Assembly: GCA_016124945.1 (NCBI GenBank)
Contig: WGMT01000001.1
Coordinates: 1 to 64,000 of the forward strand
DNA length: 64,000 nucleotides
Source: a bacterium
GTDB lineage: Bacteria > Chloroflexota > Anaerolineae > Caldilineales > Caldilineaceae
Reading direction: 5' to 3'
Made by a program: the position numbers and the translations under genes. Below are positions 18,626-28,352 of this stretch, in pieces; positions within the stretch are counted from its first letter, which is position 1, and every line of letters begins with the position of its first letter. The notes under the pieces were generated by a model. The model saw only the letters and a program-made list of their open reading frames with translations, made no database searches and had not been told where the DNA came from.

Positions 18626-19561
18626 TCATAACTTCTCCACAGGCCCACTCTTCTTCACCCGAAAGTGATCCAGATCGTTCGCCACATAGGTTTCGGGGAA
18701 GATGGCCTGCGCTTCGGCGAGGACATCGTGGGTGCGGTAGCGGCGGCTAAGGTGATGGAGCACCAGCGTTTTGACGCCGGCGTTGCGCGCCAGGCGGGCG
18801 GCGGCCTTGGCGGTGATGTGTCCATGCGCGTCGGCCAGGGCGGCGTCGGCGTCGAGATAGGTGGCCTCAATCGCGAGCAGATCGGCACCTTCCACCGCTT
18901 TGTGCAGTGGCCCCGTCCGGGCAACGTCGCCCACAAAGCACAGTTTCGCCCCGCGCACCGGATCGCCCAACACGTCTTCGGGTTGGATCGTGCGTCCATC
19001 GTCGAGTGTCACTGCTTGCCCGGCAATGAGATCACGGCGCACAGGTCCTTGGGGGATGCCCAGCACTTCGGCCTTCTCGTTCAAAAATGGACGGCGTGTC
19101 TGTTCCTCAAAGGTGAAGCCGAAACAGCCCGATCCGCGATGGGTGACGGGGAAGGCCGTCAACGTGAAACTGCTGCCCTCGAAGAGCAGCCCCGCTTCGA
19201 TCACGTTCAAACTCACGCCTGCGTTGGGGATCTGCCCCGGCCCGAAGACGACTTCCATCAGGGCGTGGACACGCGCCATCGCCGATTCGCCGCCGTAGAT
19301 ATTCAACTCGTCCAGCGCTTCCCAACGGCCAAGCGTGCTGGCGAGGCCACCCAGGCCGAGGATGTGATCGAGGTGCCCGTGAGTGAGCAGGATCTTGTCG
19401 AGGCGACGGAAGCCCAATCCACTGCGCAGAATCTGGCGCTGCGTGCCTTCGCCACAGTCGATCATAAAGCGATGTTCCTGCGCCATCACTAGTGCAGAAG
19501 AAAGCCCACGCTGCGCCGACGGCGCGGAAGCCGATGTTCCGAAAAAGACAACTTCAAACAC
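18626..19561 (-). CDS. rnz: Ribonuclease Z
   Basis: A 311-residue tRNA 3'-processing endonuclease of the metallo-beta-lactamase fold. The zinc motif [13 protein letters not shown] gives His61, His63, Asp65 and His66; FGTSASAPS near the N-terminus, the GSGCFGF segment (flexible arm region), EATYLD and [13 protein letters not shown] also match. It removes 3' trailers to allow CCA addition. I chose the GTG at 19561 because GAGGA precedes it by four bases; a TTG 33 bases upstream is also open. Length is normal for bacterial RNase Z. Confidence 0.95.
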   Translation of the reverse strand: MFEVVFFGTSASAPSAQRGLSSALVMAQEHRFMIDCGEGTQRQILRSGLGFRRLDKILLTHGHLDHILGLGGLASTLGRWEALDELNIYGGESAMARVHALMEVVFGPGQIPNAGVSLNVIEAGLLFEGSSFTLTAFPVTHRGSGCFGFTFEEQTRRPFLNEKAEVLGIPQGPVRRDLIAGQAVTLDDGRTIQPEDVLGDPVRGAKLCFVGDVARTGPLHKAVEGADLLAIEATYLDADAALADAHGHITAKAAARLARNAGVKTLVLHHLSRRYRTHDVLAEAQAIFPETYVANDLDHFRVKKSGPVEKL

Positions 19562-19650
19562 GAGATCCTCGTTCCTGGGAAAGGCGCTAAACAAATGATG
19601 AGATAATTTTACCCAATTGACGGCATTCTGCCCATTCCCAGCTACCCAAC

Positions 19651-20190
19651 CTACACCAACGATTCGTCACCGCAGGCATGTCGGTAGCCACAAGCACGGC
19701 AGCGGTTGGGCTCTTCGTGCCGGCGCGCCACGTCTTTAGCCTGACGGGCGATACGAATGGCCTCGGCAATGTCGAGGACCTGCCGGCGCAATTCATCGGT
19801 GTAGTCGATACGCAGGGTGGCGTCGGCGTAGCGCAGCAAGCCATAGGGCGGGCGCGCGCCGAAATTGTCTTCCACCAGGAGGCAATAGGTGATCAACTGG
19901 AGGATGTGGCTGGGGTAGGGTTCAGTAGGCCGTTTGCGGCTCTTCACCTCAACGGGGATGGCAACGCTGACGCCGTCCTCGACGGTGCGGACGAGATAGT
20001 CGGGCCGCCCCACCAATCCATAACGGCGGCTGAAGAGCGGCTTTTCGGGCTTCTCCCAATCGCGCGTGTCACTGTAGATGACCTCACCACCGGGCAACCC
20101 GGTCTCACCCCGTTTGCGCCGCCCCCAAAAGAGGACAAAGAGTCCTAGCGCGGCGAGGAGCAGGGCGAAGGGGAGTAAAATCTCTAGCAT
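19651..20190 (-). CDS. Membrane-anchored Cas4-like PD-(D/E)XK nuclease
   Basis: A 179-residue protein. Residues about 1-20 are a hydrophobic helix followed by WGRRKRG, predicting a membrane anchor with the domain in the cytoplasm. The nuclease core has RPDYLV (metal Asp), PVEVKSRK (Glu-x-Lys) and [10 protein letters not shown], and the C-terminus has [10 protein letters not shown], the Cas4-type C-x2-C-x5-C cluster ligand set; the cysteine in ITYC or elsewhere must supply any fourth ligand. Cas4/Dna2 relatives are Fe-S exonucleases. No cas gene or CRISPR array is near. The ATG at 20190 follows TGAGG by six bases. Confidence 0.75.
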   Translation of the reverse strand: MLEILLPFALLLAALGLFVLFWGRRKRGETGLPGGEVIYSDTRDWEKPEKPLFSRRYGLVGRPDYLVRTVEDGVSVAIPVEVKSRKRPTEPYPSHILQLITYCLLVEDNFGARPPYGLLRYADATLRIDYTDELRRQVLDIAEAIRIARQAKDVARRHEEPNRCRACGYRHACGDESLV

Positions 20191-20202
20191 GTTGTGCCTC
20201 AT

Positions 20203-20335
20203 CAAGAGTCATTAAACCGTTTGGGTGAGATTGGGCGATTAAGAGATTAGGCGATTGGACTTCTGCGCCAATCGCCTAATCTCTTAATCGCCCAATCGCC
20301 AAGCTTTAACTTAATGACATTGGCTCATTACTCAT
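20203..20335. repeat. MITE-like element with perfect 30-bp inverted repeat
   Basis: 20229-20258 (GATTGGGCGATTAAGAGATT...) and 20268-20297 are perfect complements over 30 bases with a 9-base loop. The outer right end TTAACTTAATGACATTGGCTCATTACTCATT matches the ends at 7015-7040 and 31592-31618; the left end has AGTCATTAAACCG (about 20207). It lies between the Cas4-like and MaoC genes. Confidence 0.85.
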
Positions 20336-20349
20336 TTTCTCGCGCCAAA

Positions 20350-20823
20350 TCACGCGCTCGGCACACTCTTACACAGAATCTCCCACGTCCCCCGTTGGCA
20401 GACGTCGCCTTTTTGGTTGACCATTTCCATTTTGAAGGTGACGATGCCGCCACCAAGGCGTTTCATCTCCTTCTTTTCTTCGATGGTAGCGCGCAAGTGA
20501 ACAGTGTCGCCCATGAAGACAGGACGGCGGAACTGCCATTGCAGCCCCATGAAAGCCTGTACCGTCTCTTCCATGAAGCCCATGCGCACAGCCAACCCGC
20601 TGGCAATGCTAAGGATGAGCAACCCGTGGGCCACGCGCTGGCCGAACATTTGATCCTTGCTGTATTCGGCATCGGTGTGGATACGGTTCCAGTCGCCCGA
20701 CAACGCTGCAAAGTTGACGATGTCGGTTTCGGTGATGGTGCGCCCCACGCTCTCGGCGACATCGCCGATCTCAAATTCCTCGTAGTGGAGGCCGATGGGT
20801 GGGGTCATTTTGCGCGTGGTCAT
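20350..20823 (-). CDS. MaoC-like (R)-specific enoyl-CoA hydratase
   Basis: A 157-residue hot-dog-fold protein. The hydratase-2 motif is visible as FAALSGDWNRIHTDAEYSKDQMFGQRVAHGLL, with Asp and His catalytic residues, and RRPVFMGDTVHLRATI is typical. It would hydrate 2-enoyl-CoA to (R)-3-hydroxyacyl-CoA or act on a related thioester. The ATG at 20823 follows AAGGAAG; the open frame upstream is not preceded by a better site. Confidence 0.88.
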   Translation of the reverse strand: MTTRKMTPPIGLHYEEFEIGDVAESVGRTITETDIVNFAALSGDWNRIHTDAEYSKDQMFGQRVAHGLLILSIASGLAVRMGFMEETVQAFMGLQWQFRRPVFMGDTVHLRATIEEKKEMKRLGGGIVTFKMEMVNQKGDVCQRGTWEILCKSVPSA

Positions 20824-21012
20824 AGTGCTTCCTTCGGGTATAAGGTTTGGGTACAAGGGTGGATACATGATTGAGACAAGTCGGAACAATACTCACTGAA
20901 ACGGATCAAGGCGGCATTTAGGCTGAAGTGTGATCGGCCACAGAAGCCGATCATCTTCCCCCGAACCGCCTCTGGGCTGTGACGCCGGAGACGAGTATTG
21001 AAAGGACAAACA

Positions 21013-21360
21013 ATGGCAAATCATACCACAAAGCGACAATCGTTTGAACGACTTGATCAACTGAGCCGTCTGCTCGACACCGCCTTCGAGATCCCCGGCA
21101 CCAACATTCGCATGGGCATCGACGGCCTGATCGGGCTGATCCCCGGGATTGGGGACTTTGCCGGGATGCTCTTTTCGAGCTACATCATCCTCGAAGCGGC
21201 GCGGCTGGGCGCGGGGAAGACAATCCTAACGCGCATGATCCTCAACGTCGCCATCGACTCGCTGCTCGGCAGCATCCCAGTGATCGGCGACGCCTTCGAC
21301 ATCTACTTCAAGGCGAATCGACGAAACGTGGCGCTGTTGCGGCGGCACATGAGGGAGTGA
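21013..21360 (+). CDS. DUF4112 domain protein
   Basis: A 115-residue protein. LDQLSRLLDTAFEIPGTNIRMGIDGLIGLIPGIGD and LLGSIPVIGDAFDIYFKANRRN are the hallmarks of DUF4112, a small family with two Gly-rich hydrophobic segments likely lying in or on the membrane; function unknown. The ATG at 21013 is preceded by AAAGGAC; a TTG 15 bases upstream is less likely. It is monocistronic. Confidence 0.85.
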   Translation: MANHTTKRQSFERLDQLSRLLDTAFEIPGTNIRMGIDGLIGLIPGIGDFAGMLFSSYIILEAARLGAGKTILTRMILNVAIDSLLGSIPVIGDAFDIYFKANRRNVALLRRHMRE

Positions 21361-21476
21361 TGCGTAATGCGTCATTCGTAATGCGTCATTCGTAATGCGT
21401 AACTCGCTGAGCCTGTTGCCGCGATTAACGATACATTTTCTTCAACCAATGACGCATTACGCATCACGCATCACGG
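21361..21476. repeat. Intergenic palindrome, TGCGTAATGCGTCATTCG family
   Basis: TGCGTAATGCGTCAT (21361-21375) is an exact complement of 21449-21463, and the array continues on both sides. It lies between convergent genes and its right end reaches the stop codon of the serine hydrolase. Confidence 0.85.
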
Positions 21477-22859
21477 TTTCTTCCGATGTACCCGCCCGCC
21501 AAAGCGGAACCAGACGATTTCGCCGTCTTTGCTGCGTAGGAATTCGCCCTTGCTGCCCTTACCTGCGCCGTCGGTGACAATGACCTTGTCTTCGGCGAAG
21601 AAGGCGAGCGGCATGGGCGGCGGCGGCGGTGCGGGCGGCGTGTCCTTTTTGGGGAAACCGCCCTGGGGCACAAGTTCGGCGCGAAGTCCGTCGCCGTCGG
21701 CGCTGAGGATGACGTGGGACAGTTTCGCTTCGTAGCGGCCTGCGTATGGCACAAGCGCCTTGGCACTCAGCGACTGCAACGACGGCTCGCTGGTTGCGAT
21801 CCCCAGGAAGTGTGCCAGTGCGCCCTGTGTCACATCGCGGTGGACGGATGAGCCCATGCTGCTGTTGGTGAGGACGACAACGGCGAAGTCTCGTTCGGGC
21901 ACAAGGAGTAGATTCGCCATCTGGCCACGGGTGGCGCCACCGTGACCGATGGTCTTCAACCCGCCGGCTTCGTTGATCATCCAGGCGATGCCGGTGGCCT
22001 TGGTGCCACTGCCCGCGGGGACAAGTTCGCTGTGCATCAAGGCCATCGACTGTGGCGACAGCAGTCGCTCACCGCTTGGGCCGACGCCGTCACCCAGGTG
22101 AAAGCGGGCGTAGCGCAGCATGTCCTCGACACAGGAGACGATGCCGCCGGCAGAATGGGCCGTACGCGCCAGCGCCCAGGGACGGGTCACCTCGGCGCGG
22201 GTTTTGGCGGGGTCGTCCTGATCCAGCACAAGATGACCGGCGACAAAGCGATGGGTCATCACGTCGTTGGCGAAAAAGAAGCTCATCTCCATGCCCAGCG
22301 GCTTGAGCACCAGATCATGGATGGCATCCTCAAACGTCTGCCCGGAGGCAACTTCGATCACGCGCCCGGCTACGCCAAAGCCGGCATTGTTGTACGACCA
22401 GATCTCGCCCAGTGGTGTCACCTGGGGTAGTTCGGCCATTGCCGCCACATAGCGCGCCAGGGCATCGTCCCCTGAGCTGAGATCGTCGAAATAGTCGCCC
22501 AGCCAGCCGCCGGTATGGGTGAAACAGTGGCGCAGTGTGGTCTGCTGCGTGGCCGTCTCGTCTTGGAGCTGAAAAGCAGGCAGGTAATGGCGGACGGGCA
22601 TATCCAAATCGAGCTTACCCGCTTCGACGAGACGCATGGCAGCGGTGGCGACAAAGGTTTTGGTGATAGAGCCAATTTGGAAAAGTGTCTGCGGCGTAAC
22701 GGAGAGCGGATGATTGAGGTTGGTGATGCCGAAACCGGCGTACATTTCTTGGTTATTGTGCAAGACACCGACGGCTACGCCCGGCGTAAAAAAACGTTGC
22801 ATGGCGCTGGTGACGACGTCTGCAAAGTTGGTTGCGAAAATCTTGTCGTTTGCGGTCAT
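21471..22859 (-). CDS. Beta-lactamase-family serine hydrolase (class C/PBP-like)
   Basis: A 462-residue protein. The SxxK motif is Ser64-Ile-Thr-Lys67 (FQIGSITKTF), the YxN-type motif is in IWSYNNAGF and a KTG-like HGG motif is in IGHGGATRG. This is the Pfam beta-lactamase (class C/esterase EstB/D-aminopeptidase) fold. Residues about 370-462 form a C-terminal beta-rich domain like DUF3471, with a Pro run (APPPPPMPL). No signal peptide is evident, so a cytoplasmic esterase or peptidase is as likely as a penicillin-recognising enzyme. Confidence 0.88.
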   Translation of the reverse strand: MTANDKIFATNFADVVTSAMQRFFTPGVAVGVLHNNQEMYAGFGITNLNHPLSVTPQTLFQIGSITKTFVATAAMRLVEAGKLDLDMPVRHYLPAFQLQDETATQQTTLRHCFTHTGGWLGDYFDDLSSGDDALARYVAAMAELPQVTPLGEIWSYNNAGFGVAGRVIEVASGQTFEDAIHDLVLKPLGMEMSFFFANDVMTHRFVAGHLVLDQDDPAKTRAEVTRPWALARTAHSAGGIVSCVEDMLRYARFHLGDGVGPSGERLLSPQSMALMHSELVPAGSGTKATGIAWMINEAGGLKTIGHGGATRGQMANLLLVPERDFAVVVLTNSSMGSSVHRDVTQGALAHFLGIATSEPSLQSLSAKALVPYAGRYEAKLSHVILSADGDGLRAELVPQGGFPKKDTPPAPPPPPMPLAFFAEDKVIVTDGAGKGSKGEFLRSKDGEIVWFRFGGRVHRKKP

Positions 22860-22934
22860 GTTGGCCTCGCTTAACGAGATGAATGGGTGTAATTCAAGTT
22901 GAGATGGAATCCTACGCGCAATAGTTTATGCTGT

Positions 22935-22942
22935 GGTATGAT
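22935..22942 (+). promoter_or_regulatory. Extended -10 candidate TGGTATGAT
   Basis: TGG followed by TATGAT, about 60 bases before the kinase start and divergent from the serine hydrolase. No convincing -35 is seen. Confidence 0.35.
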
Positions 22943-23001
22943 ACACTTGCAGAGAGTCACCGGCAATTTGAACTTTAATCCTCGTTTAAGCAGGCTTGGT
23001 T

Positions 23002-23616
23002 GTGATTTACACCCAGGATCTGATAGTGCCAAGCCAGTTGGTGGCCGTCATGGGTTTGCCCGGTGTGGGCAAGTCGACGGCGGCACAATTGATCGCCAAA
23101 CAGCTTGATGCCGTCCTGTTGCGTAGTGATGTCATTCGCAAAGAGCTCCATCCTATTCCCCGTTATACGCCCGAAGAAGGGCAACACGTCTATCAAGTGA
23201 TGTTTGAACAAGCTGTCGATCTACTGACGCGTAGACGATCTGTAGTGCTAGATGCAACATTTCGATCTGCGGGCCTGAGACGGCAAATGCGGCAAGTAGC
23301 CCAAGACGCAGGCGTTTTGTGTCGGCTGGTGTTGGTCACCGCGCCGGAGGAAGTGATCCGCGAGCGGTTGTCTGCGCGGCATAACGATCCATCGGACGCG
23401 GATTTTGAGACGTATCAACAGATGCGACGAGAATTTGAAACGCTCCACGAGCCACACGATGTCGAGCCACACGATGTCGAGCCACACGATGTCGAGCCAC
23501 ACGATGTCGAGCCACACGATGTCGAGCCACACGATGTCGAGCCACACGATGTCATCGAAAATAACGGAACATTGGCCGAGCTGACGGTAAAAGTGGGTGA
23601 AATTTTCAAGGTTTGA
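23002..23616 (+). CDS. P-loop kinase-like ATPase (AAA_33 type) with EPHDV tandem repeats
   Basis: About 204 residues from the GTG at 23002; a TTG at 22996 is an alternative. The Walker A motif MGLPGVGKST lies at 17-26. LLRSDVIRKEL, VVLDATFRSAGLR (Walker B-like) and ETYQQMRREFE match AAA_33/zeta-like small-molecule or polynucleotide kinases. Residues about 150-184 are seven perfect copies of EPHDV, inserted between the last conserved helix and the C-terminal strand. The repeats are identical at DNA level, so length probably varies between strains. Substrate unknown. The gene is followed by the ABC importer promoter. Confidence 0.75.
   Translation: MIYTQDLIVPSQLVAVMGLPGVGKSTAAQLIAKQLDAVLLRSDVIRKELHPIPRYTPEEGQHVYQVMFEQAVDLLTRRRSVVLDATFRSAGLRRQMRQVAQDAGVLCRLVLVTAPEEVIRERLSARHNDPSDADFETYQQMRREFETLHEPHDVEPHDVEPHDVEPHDVEPHDVEPHDVEPHDVIENNGTLAELTVKVGEIFKV
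23449..23553. repeat. Seven perfect 15-bp tandem repeats within a coding gene
   Basis: The unit GAGCCACACGATGTC occurs seven times without a mismatch, encoding EPHDV. Being a multiple of three, gain or loss of units keeps frame. Confidence 0.97.
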
Positions 23617-23700
23617 GACCGTTTCGTTAACATTCTGAAAAGGTCTTTTTAACGGCAGCTTGCCCAAACATTTTTGCCTTTGTTTCGGGTATCCGTATAC

Positions 23701-23730
23701 TTGACGTGGTTTGCCGTGAACGACTATATT
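23701..23730 (+). promoter_or_regulatory. Sigma-70-type promoter of the ABC importer operon
   Basis: TTGACG (23701-23706), 18-base spacer, TATATT (23725-23730), about 40 bases before the permease GTG. A good match to the consensus and the only strong candidate in this gap. Confidence 0.65.
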
Positions 23731-23771
23731 CACTCTGTTAAGAGCGGTAATCGGACCTGGAGAGCGCTACT

Positions 23772-25496
23772 GTGACAAACGAGTTGGTGAACAGCCCTAC
23801 TGCGAGACGTGAGCGCACAACCGGTAGCCCCGGCATGGCGAAACGTAGTCGATTTGCGATCCTCTCCGGTCGCCAAGGTCGGCGCATCCGTGAATCGTTA
23901 CTTGCCTATCTGTTCCTCTTCCCTGCCTTCCTGATTGTGGGCCTGTTCGGCCTCTTTCCCCTTGTCTTTGCGGCCTATCAGAGCAGCTTGCGTGGCATCA
24001 ACCGCATTCTAGGGACATACGACGGGCTGGGGAATTACGTCAACGCTATGGGGCAACTGACGTATGTCCTCGGTTTTGGGGCGGCGTTGGTGTTGCTATT
24101 CCTGGCTGTACGCACTGTTTGGGAGGCGCGTAAAGAGGCGGCAGCAAAAAAAGAGCCGTTTTGGCGTTGGGCGCTGCCCGGCGCTTTGGCAGGCGCCGCC
24201 ACACTCTTTGCCCTGGGCTGGATCTTCCGACTCTTGCCGCTGTTATTGGCCATTCCCGATCAGATGCGTTCGCGTCAACGTACGCCGGAACCGTTTGATG
24301 TCCTCATGGGGCGGGCCTTCATGGACTCATCGGTGCTGAGCCTCTTCCTGTTGGTGATTGGCTGCCTGGTGGCGGCGTTGGTGCTCAACATCGTCATCCA
24401 ACGGAGCTACCAATCGATGCGCCGTCTACGCGACTATTCGGGCATCTTCACCGGCGCAGTCGCCATGACAGGACTGGGCATTGGGATTGGCGTGCTGACC
24501 TGGGTGGAGTTACAGTTCCGCATGGCCGAAGCCGAAAGCGCAGGCGGCCTGGACATCTGGACACAGGTGTTGCTCATCGGCAGCGGTTTTGTGCTGGTGG
24601 CGCTTTCTTGGATGCTCTGGCAAAGCGCCAGTGGACGCGACTCGAACCTTGGCACGGGATTGCGACTGGCCGGCGGGGCAATGCTGCTCGTAGGTGGTTG
24701 GCTCCTGATTGGTGAACTGCCCCGTGCCATCGGATCCGGCGACGACGTTTGGTGGAACAGCCTTGCGGCGACTTTCTTCTACGCGCTGGGTACCGTGCCG
24801 GCCCAGTTGATTATCTCGCTCATGTTCGCCGTCATGCTTTTCCAGGACATTAAGGGCAAGTCCTTTTTCCGCATGGTCTACTTCTTGCCCTACATCGCCC
24901 CCTTCGTCGGCACAGCCGCCGTCTTCAAAATTATCTTCTCCAGCCGCCCCGACGGCCCGATTAACGCCATTTTGGACATCTTCAACATTTCGTCTTTGCG
25001 CTGGCTCAATGAACCGTCCGGCATCCTCAACCTGATGGGGGACATGAACCTGCCAGGGTGGACGGCGGGCCCCAGCCTGGCGCTGATTGTGATCATGATT
25101 TTTGGTGTGTGGACCTTCTTCGGCTTCAACACCGTGGTCTTCCTGGCCGGATTGGGCAACATTCCACGCGAGACCTACGAAGCTGCGTCTATCGATGGTG
25201 CCACACGTTGGTCACAGTTCCGCCATATCACGCTGCCCTTGCTTTCGCCCACGATTTACTTCTTGACCCTCTACTCGGTGATCGGCACATTCAAAGCGTT
25301 CAACCATATTTACGTCTTGCGCACAGGCGCGGCGTTGGGCACAACCGACACGGCCAGCGTCGTCATCTTTCAGATGTTCAAGCGCGATACACGCTACGGC
25401 TACGCTTCGGCGTTGGCCATTTTGTTGTTGCTGATCATTATTATTCTGACCGTGGTCAACAACCGTATTGCCAATCAGCGGGTGCACTATGGCTAA
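23772..25496 (+). CDS. Sugar-type ABC transporter permease (MalF-like)
   Basis: A 574-residue integral membrane protein, much longer than the usual 290-320. After a basic N-terminus come hydrophobic segments at about 45-70, 100-115, 138-160 and 190-212, plus several at 235-325. The canonical binding-protein-dependent permease core starts near residue 335 and contains the EAA loop [22 protein letters not shown]. It imports a sugar or related solute with the second permease and the lipoprotein encoded downstream. The long N-terminal extension with extra helices recalls MalF P-domain architecture but is more hydrophobic. Start GTG at 23772, with GGAG 13 bases upstream. Confidence 0.9.
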   Translation: MTNELVNSPTARRERTTGSPGMAKRSRFAILSGRQGRRIRESLLAYLFLFPAFLIVGLFGLFPLVFAAYQSSLRGINRILGTYDGLGNYVNAMGQLTYVLGFGAALVLLFLAVRTVWEARKEAAAKKEPFWRWALPGALAGAATLFALGWIFRLLPLLLAIPDQMRSRQRTPEPFDVLMGRAFMDSSVLSLFLLVIGCLVAALVLNIVIQRSYQSMRRLRDYSGIFTGAVAMTGLGIGIGVLTWVELQFRMAEAESAGGLDIWTQVLLIGSGFVLVALSWMLWQSASGRDSNLGTGLRLAGGAMLLVGGWLLIGELPRAIGSGDDVWWNSLAATFFYALGTVPAQLIISLMFAVMLFQDIKGKSFFRMVYFLPYIAPFVGTAAVFKIIFSSRPDGPINAILDIFNISSLRWLNEPSGILNLMGDMNLPGWTAGPSLALIVIMIFGVWTFFGFNTVVFLAGLGNIPRETYEAASIDGATRWSQFRHITLPLLSPTIYFLTLYSVIGTFKAFNHIYVLRTGAALGTTDTASVVIFQMFKRDTRYGYASALAILLLLIIIILTVVNNRIANQRVHYG

Positions 25497-26382
25497 ACTA
25501 GCGGCACAGCCCACACTGGGCGCATCGATCAAAAAGCAGAAAAACGGCACGCCGCGAGTGATGCGCGACCTTGGGATCTACATTGTGCTGATCGTGGGGG
25601 CGGCGGTGGCGATTGTGCCCTTCCTCTACACAGTGAGTGTCTCGTTTATGAACCTCACCGAAGCCAACGGCGGCGCTTGGTTGCCGGCTCGTCTGCAGTG
25701 GGAAAACTACGGGAACGCCTGGATACAGGCCGATTTTGGCGAATATTTTTGGAACAGTGTGCGCATTGCCGTCATTACCATTGTCGGTGAGGTGATCTTC
25801 TGTACATTGGCGGCCTATGCCTTTGCTCGCATGGAATTTTGGGGCAAGGGTTTTCTCTTTGCGCTGCTGCTCTCGACGTTGATGTTACCCGAAGCGGTGA
25901 CGTGGGTGCCCAACTTCATCACCGTCTCCTGGCTAGGACGTGTAGGCCCGATACCGTGGATCAACAATTGGCCTGCATTGACGGTGCCATTCATGGCAAG
26001 CGCCTTCAGTATTTTCCTGCTGCGCCAGTTTTTTATGCAGGTACCCAACGAACTCTGGGATTCTGCACAGATCGACGGCGCAGGACACATTCGGTACCTG
26101 ATTCAGATCATGATCCCGCTGTCGAAGGCGGCGATTATGACGCTGGTGCTCTTCGCCTTCATCGGCACATGGAACGCCCTGGCATGGCCGATCTTGGTGA
26201 CGACGACGCCGGATTGGCGTCCCATTTCCTACGGCATGTTGGCCTTTATCGACGAGGCGGGATCGCAGTTCCACTTACAGATGGCGGGCTCAGTCATTAC
26301 CATGTTGCCTGTCGTTGTGCTCTATTTCTTCACGCAGAAGACCTTCATCGAAGGGATTTCCACTTCTGGCCTTAAAGGGTAG
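25489..26382 (+). CDS. Sugar-type ABC transporter permease (MalG-like)
   Basis: A 297-residue protein with six predicted helices. The EAA motif is present as [28 protein letters not shown]. The ATG at 25489 overlaps the stop of the first permease by eight bases, indicating translational coupling. It forms the second half of the membrane channel for the solute bound by the downstream lipoprotein. No ATPase gene is present here, so a shared MsmK/MalK-type ATPase elsewhere is expected. Confidence 0.93.
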   Translation: MAKLAAQPTLGASIKKQKNGTPRVMRDLGIYIVLIVGAAVAIVPFLYTVSVSFMNLTEANGGAWLPARLQWENYGNAWIQADFGEYFWNSVRIAVITIVGEVIFCTLAAYAFARMEFWGKGFLFALLLSTLMLPEAVTWVPNFITVSWLGRVGPIPWINNWPALTVPFMASAFSIFLLRQFFMQVPNELWDSAQIDGAGHIRYLIQIMIPLSKAAIMTLVLFAFIGTWNALAWPILVTTTPDWRPISYGMLAFIDEAGSQFHLQMAGSVITMLPVVVLYFFTQKTFIEGISTSGLKG

Positions 26383-26478
26383 CAATGATCCGGTGACGCT
26401 GCCCTAGCACCGCCGGATTTTGCCATATTCATCTGGTTTCCAATCGTTTTTGCATACCATCTGCAAGGAGTCTAACCT

Positions 26479-27885
26479 ATGCAACGCAAGCTTTTGACAG
26501 TAGTCATGCTGCTGCTGGTCGGGGCAATGATGCTCAGCGCCTGTGCTGTGCCCACCCCCGCCCCAGCCGCAGAAGAACCGATGGCGGCTGCGCAACCCAC
26601 CGCCGCTGCAGAAGAAGAGATGATGGCTGAAGACTACAGCGCCGTCGATCCTTCGGGGCAGACCGTCGTGTGGTGGCATCAGCACAGCGGTTCGCGTGAA
26701 GCGGGCCTGATTACACTCATTGAGGAATTCAACAGCACCAATGAGTGGGGCATCACCGTTGAAGCGCTGAACCAGGGCGGCTACGACGACATCCGCGACA
26801 AAGTGAACGCCAGTATCGCTGCCGGTGAATTGCCCGCCGCACTGCTCGTAGGCTACCAGAACGACCAGGCCTTCTACCAGCTCAACGATACACTGGTCGA
26901 CCTGGACCTGCTCATCAATGACCCGACCTGGGGCATGAGCGCAGAGGAACTGGCCGACTTCTACGGTGCCTTCCTCGAACAGGGTGTGCATGGCCTCTTC
27001 GGTGGCGAGCGCCTGGGCTTCCCGCCGAACCGCTCCATGGAAATGCTCTTCTACAACCAGACCTTGCTCGAAGAGCTTGGCTTTGCCGGCCCGCCCACCA
27101 CGCCGGAAGAGTTCAAGGAAATGGCCTGCGCCGCCGCCGCCGAGAAGGGTGATGGCACCGGGGGTTACATCCTGCGCGACGATGCTTCTGCCGTTGCTTC
27201 GTGGACCTTTGCCTTCGGCGGCGACGTCCTCAATGAAGACGGCACCGAGTATGTCTACAACAGCCAGGCCACCATCGACGCCCTGACCTTCCTCAAGGGC
27301 ATGCTCGACGAAGGCTGCGCCTTCTTCTTCACCGAAGGCTTCCCGAACCCGCAGCTTGCCGCCCGTAACGCCATTTTCACCCAGGGTTCCAGCTCGGGCA
27401 TTCCGTTCTATGCCAGCGACTTCGCCACGGCTGCCGCCGAACGCGGCGGCGATGAGGACGTCTGGGGCGTAACCGCCATCCCGCACACCACCGACGAACC
27501 CGTACAGAATATCTACGGTGGCGATGTGATGATCACCAAGACCACACCCGAACAAGAAGTGGCTGCCTGGCTCTTCATCAAGTGGTACACATCGCCTGAG
27601 GTTCAGGCCCGCTGGAGCGAGATCAGCAACTACTTCCCCATTCGTGAGAGCGCCAATGAGTTCATGGGCGACTTGATCGAAAGCCGACCGCAGTATGGTC
27701 AGGCGGTTGAACTTCTGCCTTTCACCGCAGCCGAGCCGCAGTTGATCTCCTACACAGCGGTGCGCGATGCCGTCACCACAGCGTTCAACGAGATTATGCA
27801 GGGTGCCGACATTCAGACCACCCTGGACAACCTGACGGTCTTCGCCAACGAGCAGCAGGACACCATGATGAGCGAGTTGCAGTAG
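26479..27885 (+). CDS. Extracellular solute-binding lipoprotein (family 1)
   Basis: A 468-residue protein with a lipoprotein signal peptide (LSAC, Cys22), then an Ala/Pro/Glu linker to about residue 55. The mature part has [54 protein letters not shown] and [18 protein letters not shown], typical of carbohydrate-binding family 1 proteins. It would deliver a sugar, possibly glycerol-3-phosphate or an oligosaccharide, to the two upstream permeases. The ATG follows AAGGAG. A terminator lies 38 bases after the stop. Codon use is noticeably biased to GGC/GCC/CTG, consistent with high expression. Confidence 0.93.
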   Translation: MQRKLLTVVMLLLVGAMMLSACAVPTPAPAAEEPMAAAQPTAAAEEEMMAEDYSAVDPSGQTVVWWHQHSGSREAGLITLIEEFNSTNEWGITVEALNQGGYDDIRDKVNASIAAGELPAALLVGYQNDQAFYQLNDTLVDLDLLINDPTWGMSAEELADFYGAFLEQGVHGLFGGERLGFPPNRSMEMLFYNQTLLEELGFAGPPTTPEEFKEMACAAAAEKGDGTGGYILRDDASAVASWTFAFGGDVLNEDGTEYVYNSQATIDALTFLKGMLDEGCAFFFTEGFPNPQLAARNAIFTQGSSSGIPFYASDFATAAAERGGDEDVWGVTAIPHTTDEPVQNIYGGDVMITKTTPEQEVAAWLFIKWYTSPEVQARWSEISNYFPIRESANEFMGDLIESRPQYGQAVELLPFTAAEPQLISYTAVRDAVTTAFNEIMQGADIQTTLDNLTVFANEQQDTMMSELQ

Positions 27886-27921
27886 TCGCTTAACAAGTCA
27901 GTCAGAAAACGCAACAAAAAT

Positions 27922-27957
27922 AGAGCCATCCCGGCCTGGGATGGCTCCATTTTTGTG
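27922..27957. terminator. Terminator of the ABC importer operon, AGCCATCCC family
   Basis: AGAGCCATCCCGGCCTGGGA followed by TGGCTCCATTTTTG: stem AGCCATCCC/GGGATGGCT with a T-tract. Confidence 0.9.
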
Positions 27958-28009
27958 CCGACACATCAAGTTAAGTGCGAAGAAGGTGCGCCCACGCGGG
28001 TTCTACATT

Positions 28010-28155
28010 GGCATCAATGTCGTTAAGTCGTCTGGATGAGATTGAGTGATTAGGAGATTGAGCGATTGGATCAGCAGTTCAATCGCTCAATCTCCTAATC
28101 GAGCCGACCGCAGCGGTCGGCAATCGCTAAGCCTTAACTTAATGATATCGACATG
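28010..28155. repeat. MITE-like element with two nested hairpins
   Basis: 28048-28068 (GATTAGGAGATTGAGCGATT...) and 28080-28100 are perfect complements over 21 bases. GCCGACCGC/GCGGTCGGC forms a second hairpin at 28103-28121. Outer ends ATCAATGTCGTTAAG (28013-28027) and CTTAACTTAATGATATCGACAT (about 28132-28153) are inverted copies of the terminal sequence shared with 7011, 20307 and 31592. Confidence 0.8.
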
Positions 28156-28239
28156 GGAGTAGCCGCACGTAGACGTATTCGCACCGCTATCAGTTGTAAT
28201 ATCTAGCCTATCACGCGCTCAGCGCATCATGAGCAAACA

Positions 28240-28276
28240 AAAATAGCCATCCCGGTTCGGGATGGCTATTTTTGTT
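28240..28276. terminator. Terminator of the tat operon, AGCCATCCC family
   Basis: AAAAATAGCCATCCCGGTTC with GGGATGGCTATTTTTG: nine-base stem with A and T tracts, usable on both strands. It lies 76 bases beyond the tatC stop on the minus strand. Confidence 0.9.
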
Positions 28277-28352
28277 CAGACGGCGAATTCATTCAGCGAG
28301 CGTGATTGCCGGAATCATTTCTAAATGTTCAAGTAACCGCAGCGACGAAAGA

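Noticed and set aside
19651..20190. CRISPR-Cas locus suggested by the Cas4-like gene
   Set aside because: No other cas gene and no repeat-spacer array occurs in the window.
23248..23733. Minus-strand ORF with LDIVW repeats
   Set aside because: It is the antisense reading of the EPHDV minisatellite in the kinase gene; no start context or family similarity.
26404..27555. Long minus-strand ORF opposite the solute-binding protein
   Set aside because: It lies antisense to a well-supported lipoprotein gene; its openness follows from the GC-biased codon use of that gene.
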